Positions 7,142 through 13,152 of a DNA stretch of 15,493 nucleotides are shown piece by piece (within the stretch, counting starts at the first letter, position 1; each line of letters begins with the position of its first letter). The notes below the pieces were generated by a model, which was given only the letters and a program-made list of their open reading frames with translations, had not been told where the DNA came from and did not search any database. The DNA is taken from NCBI GenBank assembly GCA_048569615.1, contig JBLIRK010000053.1, positions 1 through 15,493 on the forward strand. The letters are read 5' to 3'. A program made the position numbers and the translations under genes. This stretch comes from JAYEPK01 sp048569615. GTDB lineage: Archaea > Thermoplasmatota > Penumbrarchaeia > Penumbrarchaeales > Penumbrarchaeaceae.

Positions 7142-8068
7142 GTGACCACCCTTTGCGACAGGTGCAAAGCCCCTCCTGTAATATTTATCAGATACAGTGG
7201 CCAGCATCTGTGCTCGGACCATTTCCTGGACCTGATAAGGAGGAGGGTGAAAAAGGAAGTCCGACGGCAGGGCTCCCTCCTGAGGAGAAAGAGGATCGGG
7301 ATTGCGGTTTCGGGTGGCAAGGATTCGCTTCTGGCTCTCAAGTTGATTCATGAGATAATCTCAACATCCCGTGGAAAGGACCTTATAGCTCTAACCATCG
7401 ATGAGGGCATCTCCGGATACCGTCCCTCGTCAATGGAGCTTGCAAGTGGGTACGCGGACCACCTGGGTGTGGAGCATGTCATCACCTCTTTCCGTGAACT
7501 CCACGGAGCAGATCTCGATGAAATGGTCGGAGCTACCGGAATGGGACCCTGCACCGTCTGCGGAATACTTCGACGCAACTCGCTGAACAGGATCGCCTCC
7601 ACAAATGGGATCGATGTACTGATAACGGGGCACAATCTGGACGACATGGCCCAGACGATCCTGATGAATGTGATGGATGCAGACGTCCAGAGACTCTCAA
7701 GGCTCGGACCGCACCTCCATCCGATACCCGGATTCGTACCGAGGTCCATGATCCTTAGGACAACGCCTGAGACCGAAACCTATCTCGCGGCCCTGCTTCT
7801 CGGCATTCCGATCCATGGTGTGCAATGTCCGTATTCCCCACAGGCAAAAAGGGGCTTTTACAGGGATATTCTCCTTAAGGTTGAAGAAGAGACTCCGGGG
7901 AGCCGGCACAGCCTGCTCCGATTCCAGGAGCAGATCTCACCCCTTATCGAAAGGAAGGGAGCGAAAACGGGCGTCTGTCCTTCATGCGGTGAGGCTATTT
8001 TCTTGACCAATGGAGGGGAGAAATGCAAGGCCTGTGCCGTTCTCGAGAAGATGGGGGTTCGCAAATGA
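7142..8068 (+). CDS. tRNA 2-thiolation enzyme of the TtuA/NcsA (TtcA-like) family
   Basis: A 308-residue PP-loop ATPase that adenylates a tRNA uridine and inserts sulfur. In archaea the family acts on position 54 (TtuA) or on wobble U34 (NcsA/Ncs6). Visible: an N-terminal zinc finger C5xxC8...C24xxH27, the PP-loop SGGKDS at 57-62, PCTVCG with C137 and C140, GHNLDDMAQT at 163-172, and C229 in VQCPYSP. The three cysteines 137, 140 and 229 match the [4Fe-4S] cluster ligands of TtuA. A C-terminal zinc finger has C279, C282, C295 and C298. All key residues are present, so the enzyme should be active. The start is GTG 7142, 40 bp after the RDD gene. Its stop overlaps the next gene's ATG (ATGA). Position 54 versus 34 cannot be decided from sequence alone. 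Confidence 0.92.
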   Translation: MTTLCDRCKAPPVIFIRYSGQHLCSDHFLDLIRRRVKKEVRRQGSLLRRKRIGIAVSGGKDSLLALKLIHEIISTSRGKDLIALTIDEGISGYRPSSMELASGYADHLGVEHVITSFRELHGADLDEMVGATGMGPCTVCGILRRNSLNRIASTNGIDVLITGHNLDDMAQTILMNVMDADVQRLSRLGPHLHPIPGFVPRSMILRTTPETETYLAALLLGIPIHGVQCPYSPQAKRGFYRDILLKVEEETPGSRHSLLRFQEQISPLIERKGAKTGVCPSCGEAIFLTNGGEKCKACAVLEKMGVRK

Positions 8069-8691
8069 GAAAGAGACGGATGGAGATGCTCCTCTCCAGC
8101 CTCAAGGATACCGACAGGCCGATCCTTGGACTCGAGCAGTACAGGACATCATCGAGGATAGTATGCGACATGCTTTACGAGGCATTGGAAAGAGGGGACA
8201 TAGAAGGACGCTCCCTGATGGAACTGGGATGCGGAAGCGCCCCGTTCGCTATCGGAGCTGCACTTTTAGGGGCCCGCCCGGTCTATGGCCTTGATAAGGA
8301 TCCCGTGTCCCTGGAGTTCGCTTCCTGGAACATTGAGTTGGTGGAGAAGAAGACCGGCTCCAGACCGGAAATCGAGCTTTTAAATGGAGATATCACCGAT
8401 CCGGGATTGGAGCTCCCTTCGGTTGATACTGTGATGATGAATCCCCCTTTCGGCTCTCAGAGAAGGAACGCCGACCGTCCGTTCGTGGAAAGGGCGGTGT
8501 CCTCTTCGCATGCTGTATATTCGATCCACAACGGCAACTCAATGGATTTCTTGAAGAAACTTTCCGGAGCCCTCGAGGTAAGGATGGAGGTGCTCTGGGA
8601 TGATCAACTGGAGCTCCCTCATAGATATGACCATCACAGAACGGAGAGGTCAAAGATAAACATCATTGTTGTGAGATACAACAAAGCATGA
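8065..8691 (+). CDS. METTL5-like rRNA N6-adenine methyltransferase
   Basis: A 208-residue class I methyltransferase. LEQYRTSS (23-30) corresponds to the METTL5-family LEQYPT signature, ELGCGSAPFAIGAALLGA (53-70) is the SAM-binding motif I, GLDKDP (75-80) motif II, and MNPPFGSQ (125-132) the NPPF catalytic motif for adenine N6. AVYSIHN (150-156) also matches the family, which has VYSLHK there. Human METTL5 methylates 18S rRNA helix 44, and archaeal relatives are expected to act on the equivalent 16S site. I chose ATG 8065 because it overlaps the upstream stop in an ATGA arrangement, has GGGGG 8 nt upstream, and starts just before the conserved LEQY region; an ATG 42 bp further upstream in the same frame is unlikely. 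Only 5 bp separate its stop from the convergent thioesterase gene. Confidence 0.9.
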   Translation: MRKRRMEMLLSSLKDTDRPILGLEQYRTSSRIVCDMLYEALERGDIEGRSLMELGCGSAPFAIGAALLGARPVYGLDKDPVSLEFASWNIELVEKKTGSRPEIELLNGDITDPGLELPSVDTVMMNPPFGSQRRNADRPFVERAVSSSHAVYSIHNGNSMDFLKKLSGALEVRMEVLWDDQLELPHRYDHHRTERSKINIIVVRYNKA

Positions 8692-8696
8692 ACGCA

Positions 8697-9422
8697 TCAT
8701 TCCTTCAGGACGAGCTCCAAAAGGAAAACTTTTCTTCCATCCTCTTCTCGTTTGCCTGTTATGAGCACTTTTTCGTCCTTTTCAAGAATAAAAAGGTCGA
8801 CGATGTTTCCCTCGAACACCTCGGCTGTGTAGGATATGTGCAAGGTCCCGATGTCATTCAGCCGTACCTTTGCTTTGCTTGCGGCATCGATACCCCATCG
8901 GACATATTCCGTATTATTGACGTGTCCGTTTCCGTCGAGGGAGCTGTAGGGGACCTCAATTGTCATTACCCGCTCTCCCTCACCCTTCGTGATCAGCCTT
9001 CCGAGACCCGGGAAATGTCTCTTTGAACTCCGGGGCAGATCTATGCCGGTCCTACTGAGCTTGACGGGCAACTTCTCTTCCACGGAAAGCACCATCCAGT
9101 TCGAACTGGCCCTTGCGATCTCCCTTCCCCCGGGTCCCGCAATAGAGAATTCCCTGAAAGCCCTGTAATCGTCGAATCCCGAGGGCCAGGTATAGATAAC
9201 GGCTTCCTCCTTCCAGACAGGGAGCCGGTCTATACCTACCTTGAGGTCCACCAGAACCCAAAGGTAGTCGTTCCTCTGGAGCCATTCCTCGCCAAGTCCC
9301 ATCTCATTAGCATGCAGGGATGCCGCCTCCTGCATGTGGTGCATCAACGATCTGATGCTCAGCCTACCTTCGGCTCCGCATTCGTATGTCCTGACCTTGA
9401 GACCCATCTCCTTTGCGAACAT
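8697..9422 (-). CDS. Acyl-ACP thioesterase-family protein (double hotdog fold)
   Basis: A 241-residue protein resembling the FatA/FatB-type acyl-ACP thioesterase family, which releases fatty acids from acyl carrier protein. Two hotdog halves are visible: an N-terminal one with RTYECGAEGRLSIRSLMHHMQ (from residue 11) leading to ASLHANEMGLG (34-44), and a C-terminal one with LDGNGHVNNTEYVRW (162-176). The Asn and His of NGHVNN (N165, H167) are the usual catalytic residues. There is no signal peptide or membrane segment. Archaea generally lack a bacterial-type fatty-acid synthase, so the substrate may be an acyl-CoA or other thioester rather than acyl-ACP. The gene ends 5 bp from the convergent METTL5-like gene and stands alone on the minus strand. 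ATG 9422 has GGTGA directly against it, and ATG 9404 has GGAG directly against it, so the exact start is uncertain. Confidence 0.85.
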   Translation of the reverse strand: MFAKEMGLKVRTYECGAEGRLSIRSLMHHMQEAASLHANEMGLGEEWLQRNDYLWVLVDLKVGIDRLPVWKEEAVIYTWPSGFDDYRAFREFSIAGPGGREIARASSNWMVLSVEEKLPVKLSRTGIDLPRSSKRHFPGLGRLITKGEGERVMTIEVPYSSLDGNGHVNNTEYVRWGIDAASKAKVRLNDIGTLHISYTAEVFEGNIVDLFILEKDEKVLITGKREEDGRKVFLLELVLKE

Positions 9423-9494
9423 TCACCGTTCCCCAACGAGGATGTGGACACAAAGAACAACATGGTAAATGAAATTAATCGGCGGAGTTTCCCT

Positions 9495-9502
9495 TTATAT
9501 AT
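9495..9502. promoter_or_regulatory. TATA-like box in a divergent promoter region
   Basis: TTATATAT lies in the 130-bp gap between the divergent thioesterase and TPR genes and reads as a TATA-like box on either strand. On the plus strand it would give a start near 9524 and a leader of about 29 nt with AGGTGG at 9541-9546. On the minus strand it would give a leader of about 50 nt. A second TATA-like run (ATTAAATA, 9509-9516) could also serve the plus strand. Confidence 0.42.
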
Positions 9503-9520
9503 GGTAACATTAAATACCAT
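9501..9520. repeat. Inverted repeat ATGGTA-N8-TACCAT, candidate operator
   Basis: Two perfect 6-bp arms (9501-9506 and 9515-9520) flank an 8-bp A/T-rich spacer and overlap the TATA-like elements. A further ATGGTA occurs at 9462-9467 on the other side of the gap. Such symmetry next to a promoter is typical of a dimeric repressor site, but the arms are short and no regulator is visible in the window. Confidence 0.35.
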
Positions 9521-9540
9521 CTACCCATTTCCCTCATACC

Positions 9541-9546
9541 AGGTGG
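9541..9546 (+). promoter_or_regulatory. Ribosome binding site of the TPR gene
   Basis: AGGTGG ends 6 nt before ATG 9553 and is a good match to the archaeal ribosome binding consensus. It fixes this ATG as the start. Confidence 0.55.
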
Positions 9547-9552
9547 ACCGAT

Positions 9553-10821
9553 ATGCCAACCTCGGAGTTCGAGGCCAGGATGGCCAAGGGTGGAATGGCT
9601 TTCAAGAATCAGGATTATTACCTGGCTATGGAGGAGTACAATAAGGCGGTTGACGAGGACCCGGAAAATGCAGAGGTGTGGTTTAACAAGGCGTTGACTC
9701 TTCAGAACCTTATGAGGGACGAGGAAGCGGTCGATTCATACAAGAAGGCCATAAAGATCGACAAGAGATACATCAAGGCATGGTCCAACCTGGGTGCCCT
9801 TCTGGCAAAGATGAAGGAGCCCAAGGACGCTATGAGATGCCTCGACAAGGCCACCGAACTGGACAAGAAATGTATAGAAGCGTGGTTCAACAAGGGCATC
9901 CTGCTTGCGAAGTACGGAAGAACGAATGATGCGCTGGTCTGTTTTGATGCGGTGCTGAGGTTGGATTCGAAGGACACCGAATCGATGTACAACAAAGGAG
10001 TCATCTTCGAGGCAATGGGAAACAAACAGGAAGCTGAGACGTGGTACGAGAAGGCCCTTTCCGAAAAGGTCACCGTTGACGAGGATTCGTACAGGAGGTA
10101 CACGGTGGATGTGTTCTCCATGCACGATACCGATGAGGAGGGAAAGCTTGTAACGGATATCGAATGGCTGGACAGGGGATCAAAATTCCAGCTGGACAAC
10201 GACCTGGACAGGGCAATATTTTGCTACAACAAGGCTCTGGAGCTTAATCCCGGCAATCCCGATGCATGGTTCGCATACGGAAATGCAATGCATTCCATAG
10301 GAAAGCTTGAAGAGTCCCTCGAATGCTATAAGAGGTCTCTTCAGATCCGTCCCAAGAAATCGGAGACTTGGTACAACATGGGCAACGTCTTCATGGACAT
10401 GAAGAAGCTCCATAAGGCGATCGAATGCTTCGATAAGTCCCTTGCCCTGAACCCCCATAAATGGGACGCCCTTGCAAACAAGGGCGCAGCCCTCAAGAAC
10501 CTGGGAAGGGTGGAGGAGGCCGTTGCTGTCTATGAGAAGGTCCTGGAGCACAATCCGAAGAACGCCCTTGCATGGTTCAATCTCGGAAACTCATACGATG
10601 CCATGGGCAAGTTCAGGAGAGCCATCCAGTGCTTCGACAGGGCCATTGAGCTCGAGCCCATGAACCCGGAATTCTACTACAACAAAGGTGTTCTGCTCTA
10701 CGAGAAGGGGAGATTGATCAGGGCAAAGGAATCCTTCGAGAAGGCGCTGGCCCTGAACAGGGGATTTGTGGAAGCCGCCATGGCACTCGACGATATAATG
10801 AAGGATATTCGGGGCGGATAG
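9553..10821 (+). CDS. TPR repeat protein (about 11 repeats)
   Basis: A 422-residue protein made almost wholly of tetratricopeptide repeats with the 34-residue spacing and consensus positions (W/Y-LG/KG, A, AI-CFDKAL-L-P). Five repeats cover about 7-170, a non-repeat linker with SYRRYTVDVFSMHDTDEEG covers about 171-204, and six more cover about 205-405. No signal peptide, membrane segment or catalytic domain is seen. TPR arrays form superhelical scaffolds for protein-protein contacts, and archaeal methanogens and relatives have many. The partner is unknown. The second block has stronger consensus repeats (for example AIECFDKSLALNP) than the first. The gene stands alone on the plus strand with its own promoter and ribosome site, divergent from the thioesterase gene and convergent with the coiled-coil genes. 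Confidence 0.92.
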   Translation: MPTSEFEARMAKGGMAFKNQDYYLAMEEYNKAVDEDPENAEVWFNKALTLQNLMRDEEAVDSYKKAIKIDKRYIKAWSNLGALLAKMKEPKDAMRCLDKATELDKKCIEAWFNKGILLAKYGRTNDALVCFDAVLRLDSKDTESMYNKGVIFEAMGNKQEAETWYEKALSEKVTVDEDSYRRYTVDVFSMHDTDEEGKLVTDIEWLDRGSKFQLDNDLDRAIFCYNKALELNPGNPDAWFAYGNAMHSIGKLEESLECYKRSLQIRPKKSETWYNMGNVFMDMKKLHKAIECFDKSLALNPHKWDALANKGAALKNLGRVEEAVAVYEKVLEHNPKNALAWFNLGNSYDAMGKFRRAIQCFDRAIELEPMNPEFYYNKGVLLYEKGRLIRAKESFEKALALNRGFVEAAMALDDIMKDIRGG

Positions 10822-10831
10822 GTCTTCGACG

Positions 10832-11158
10832 TCATTTCTCTGCCTTCAGATCCCTCAGCTCCTTCCTCAATCTTTCATATTCCCCGAATTCTACTCTGAA
10901 CTTGCTGTAGCGTACCTGGAACTCGTCCCATTCCTTTTCATGCTCCGCTCTGAGCCTCTTGAAATCATCGATATCTGACTGGAAGAGTTGTTTCCTCCTT
11001 TCCAGTTCGTACGAATCAGCGTCCTTATTCCTGAGGACCTCCATCAGCTCGTTGATCCTTGCTTCGAGCTCCAGATTCCTCCGCCTTAATTCTTCCTTTT
11101 CTTTCTGAAGTTTCCTGATAAGACCTTCCTTTGCTTTCCTTGAGCCGAATGGTTCCAT
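10832..11158 (-). CDS. Short coiled-coil protein, partial paralogue of the large coiled-coil protein
   Basis: A charged, predicted coiled-coil protein of 108 residues from ATG 11158. Two earlier in-frame starts exist (ATG 11164 and GTG 11197, up to 121 residues). I prefer 11158 because GTGA lies 5 nt before it and MEPFGSRK reads as a natural N-terminus; none of the starts is compelling. The C-terminal half carries HEKEWDEFQxRYxKFRxxF, which recurs in the 564-residue protein encoded just upstream, so this gene probably arose by partial duplication. It has no zinc ribbon and no acidic repeats. It follows the large gene by about 76 bp on the same strand and is probably cotranscribed. Function is unknown; heterotypic coiled-coil pairing with its large neighbour is an attractive inference. 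Confidence 0.72.
   Translation of the reverse strand: MEPFGSRKAKEGLIRKLQKEKEELRRRNLELEARINELMEVLRNKDADSYELERRKQLFQSDIDDFKRLRAEHEKEWDEFQVRYSKFRVEFGEYERLRKELRDLKAEK
10896..10942 (-). repeat. 47-bp near-identical stretch shared with 12010-12056 (copy 1)
   Basis: This stretch matches 12010-12056 at 44 of 47 positions, with the last 28 bp (10915-10942) identical. It encodes the core of the shared EKEWDEFQ-RY-KFR motif. Identity at synonymous sites suggests a fairly recent duplication or gene conversion. Confidence 0.7.
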
Positions 11159-11234
11159 GCTCATCACTATTGAGATATTGAACGAAACGGCCCGCACGAT
11201 GATGCAGGCCGGATACGGTTCGTGTTCGGGGAAA

Positions 11235-12929
11235 TCACTTTGAAAGCTTTCCCTTCTTGCCGCACTGGGGGCAGGTTATTATAATGGGCCGCTTGGGGGA
11301 TTTGACGAGGATCTTCTCCCCGCAGCCGGAGCATTTCACTATCTTCGGTTTCGCAGCCGGTGCCTCTTCCTCCTCCTTCGGGGCCTCCTCCTTCTCTTCC
11401 TCTTCCAATTCCTTGGCCTTGACCTTCTTCTTCGCCTTCTTCTTGACCATGAAGTCTTCCTCCTCGCCGCCTTCTTCCTCTTCTCCCTCTTCCTCCTCTT
11501 CGTCAAGGATAACTGCCTTTTTCTTCGCCTTCTTCTTGATGGGGATCTCTTCCTCCTCCTCCTCCACCAGCTTCTTCTCCTCTTTCATCGATTTCGCTTC
11601 CTCCAGCTCCCTCTCCAGGTCGGCTATCATTTCCTTCAGGTCCGCAACTTCCCTATTGTGGTCCTTCAGGGATATCATTTCTCCCCTGCTCTCCTCGAAG
11701 GATTCGATATCCTGTTTCAGCCTGGTCTTCTCTTTGTCGATGGCCTTAAGCTGGCTGTTATACTCTTCTTCCTTTTCGAGGATCCTCTTTCTGTCCTTCT
11801 CGAAGAGCTTCTTATCATTTTCCATATCCTTCTTCTCTGTTAGGAACTCCTCGGCCTTCTTGTCGATCTCCATCTGCTCCTTCAGAAGCCTGTCCTTCTC
11901 TGCCTTTATTCCCTTTTCTTCCTCACGGACGGCCTCCTCCCTCTTTTCGATCTTTGCCTCCCAGGTTTCGAGCTTCTCCTTGCCCTTCTCGTACTCCTTG
12001 AAGTCGATCCTGAACTTGTTGTAGCGGTCCTGGAACTCGTCCCATTCCTTTTCATGGGCCTTTCTGGTCGAGCTGAACTCCTCAAGGTCCTGTTCGAACA
12101 GTTCCCTCTTCCTGTCTAGGGCATCGGATTCCTTGTCTATGAGGGCCCTTTCCTTCTTGATCTTGGCCTCTATCTCTTCCATCTCTTCCTTTTTAGCCTT
12201 GAGGGCTTCCTTCTCTTCGAAGAACTTCGTCTCCCTCTCTTCCTGAAGCTTCATGTCTTCATCCAGTTTCTTCCTGAGAGAGGTTATCTCCGCCTTCTGC
12301 ACGTCGAAAGTATCCTTCTCTTCCTCGATCTCCCTCTTCATGGCAAGGAATTCGTCCCTTTCCTCCTCCAGGGACCTGATCTCCTTAAGAAGCTCCTCGC
12401 GCTTGTCCATTAGCTCCTTTCTCTCCTTTTCAAGCCTCTCCTCTCTCCTTTCCAGGTCCGCCCTGTCATCTTGGATGGAGAGCAGGTTTGCCTTGATGAA
12501 CCGCTGCATGAGGTCCAGAAGCTCCTTCTCCTGTTCCACGAGCTTCTCCCTGTCGAACCTGATCTTGTCATACTTGCCCTCGATCTCCTCCTTCTTATCG
12601 AGGACCGCCTTCAGCTCCTCGGTGAGTCTGTAGCCCTTTAAGTCCTCCTCTTCGATATCGAGTTTGGAGGGTTTCTTTTTTGGAGGCTCCTCCACATGCT
12701 CCTCCATTTCCTCCATTTCCTCGGGTTCTTCCTCTGGCTCCTCCTCGATGACAGTTTTCTTGGAAGCAGTTACAACGATCTCTTCCTCTTCCTCCTCTAT
12801 AATGATCTTCTTCTTCGGTTCAGGCTCGTCCTCGAACTCCACCCTGGGAGCCTTTTTCTTCTTCACCTTGCCTTTGACAGTGACCTCGTCTTCTTCCTCT
12901 GACCATTCTACCTTAGCCTTTTTTGGCAT
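11235..12929 (-). CDS. Large charged coiled-coil protein with C-terminal zinc ribbon
   Basis: A protein of 564 residues. The N-terminal ~90 residues alternate basic (KKAK, KKKK) and acidic (EEEEEE) blocks and are probably disordered. About 95-440 are a nearly continuous coiled coil rich in E, K, R, L and D, interrupted by the motif HEKEWDEFQxRYxKFRxxF shared with its small neighbour. Another acidic/basic low-complexity stretch (about 445-525) leads to a zinc ribbon at the C-terminus: CSGCGEKI, then CPQCGKKG 22 residues later. No membrane segment or ATPase head is present, so it is not an SMC protein. ATG 12929 is chosen over GTG 12938 because GGGTGA ends 5 nt before it. Possible roles are structural scaffold, nucleic-acid tether or cytoskeletal element; nothing in the sequence decides among them. 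The zinc ribbon suggests contact with nucleic acid or protein at one end of a rod. Confidence 0.85.
   Translation of the reverse strand: MPKKAKVEWSEEEDEVTVKGKVKKKKAPRVEFEDEPEPKKKIIIEEEEEEIVVTASKKTVIEEEPEEEPEEMEEMEEHVEEPPKKKPSKLDIEEEDLKGYRLTEELKAVLDKKEEIEGKYDKIRFDREKLVEQEKELLDLMQRFIKANLLSIQDDRADLERREERLEKERKELMDKREELLKEIRSLEEERDEFLAMKREIEEEKDTFDVQKAEITSLRKKLDEDMKLQEERETKFFEEKEALKAKKEEMEEIEAKIKKERALIDKESDALDRKRELFEQDLEEFSSTRKAHEKEWDEFQDRYNKFRIDFKEYEKGKEKLETWEAKIEKREEAVREEEKGIKAEKDRLLKEQMEIDKKAEEFLTEKKDMENDKKLFEKDRKRILEKEEEYNSQLKAIDKEKTRLKQDIESFEESRGEMISLKDHNREVADLKEMIADLERELEEAKSMKEEKKLVEEEEEEIPIKKKAKKKAVILDEEEEEGEEEEGGEEEDFMVKKKAKKKVKAKELEEEEKEEAPKEEEEAPAAKPKIVKCSGCGEKILVKSPKRPIIITCPQCGKKGKLSK
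12010..12056 (-). repeat. 47-bp near-identical stretch shared with 10896-10942 (copy 2)
   Basis: Second copy of the stretch inside the large coiled-coil gene. Three mismatches fall in its first 19 bp; the last 28 bp (12029-12056) are identical to the first copy. Confidence 0.7.
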
Positions 12930-12974
12930 TTTTTTCACCCCGTTTGCGAGAACAATAACTGTGACTCGAGTGGA

Positions 12975-12983
12975 CTTATAATG
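12975..12983 (-). promoter_or_regulatory. TATA-like box for the coiled-coil genes
   Basis: Read on the minus strand, CATTATAAG lies about 50 nt before ATG 12929. A start site near 12953 would give a leader of some 24 nt containing the GGGTGA ribosome site at 12935-12940. A second candidate, GATATATC at 12991-12998, lies 15 bp further upstream. Confidence 0.42.
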
Positions 12984-13015
12984 GGCATTAGATATATCTG
13001 TTTTTTTCCATTATA
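12977..13015. repeat. Inverted repeat TATAATGG ... CCATTATA in the divergent gap
   Basis: Two perfect 8-bp arms (12977-12984 and 13008-13015) flank 23 bp that include the palindrome AGATATATCT (12990-12999). They sit over the likely promoter of the coiled-coil genes. This could be an operator, or simply the consequence of an A/T-rich promoter. The rest of the 223-bp gap (12930-13152) holds a GAGGATTT direct repeat (13045-13052, 13058-13065), a GGATGT/ACATCC inverted pair near 13075-13096, and no credible gene. Confidence 0.35.
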
Positions 13016-13112
13016 TGAATTTTACCAGTTGGATTTTTCAGAAAGAGGATTTATACTGAGGATTTCCCCATTCCGGATGTACTTTTTCCGACATCCTTGG
13101 GAAAAGATAATG

Positions 13113-13121
13113 TTTAAAAAA
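13113..13121 (+). promoter_or_regulatory. TATA-like box for the HerA-DUF835 gene
   Basis: TTTAAAAAA lies about 36 nt before TTG 13153. A start site near 13140 would leave a leader of about 12 nt, close to the AAGGAG at 13136-13141. The match is ordinary, so confidence is low. Confidence 0.35.
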
Positions 13122-13152
13122 GCCATGCAGTTCCGAAGGAGCGTGGGGATGG

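Noticed and set aside
8023..8064. An N-terminal extension of the METTL5-like protein from an ATG at 8023
   Set aside because: The extra residues come from reading the thiolase C-terminal zinc finger in a second frame. ATG 8065 in an ATGA overlap with a G-rich ribosome site is more natural.
11257..12024. A 255-codon Ser/Phe-rich open frame on the plus strand
   Set aside because: It is the antisense shadow of the Lys/Glu-rich coiled-coil gene: E and K codons read backwards give S, F and L. The sense frame has a zinc ribbon, heptads and a ribosome site.
11235..12929. The large coiled-coil protein as an SMC or Rad50 relative
   Set aside because: There are no Walker A, signature or Walker B motifs and no hinge; only coiled coil, low-complexity blocks and a zinc ribbon.
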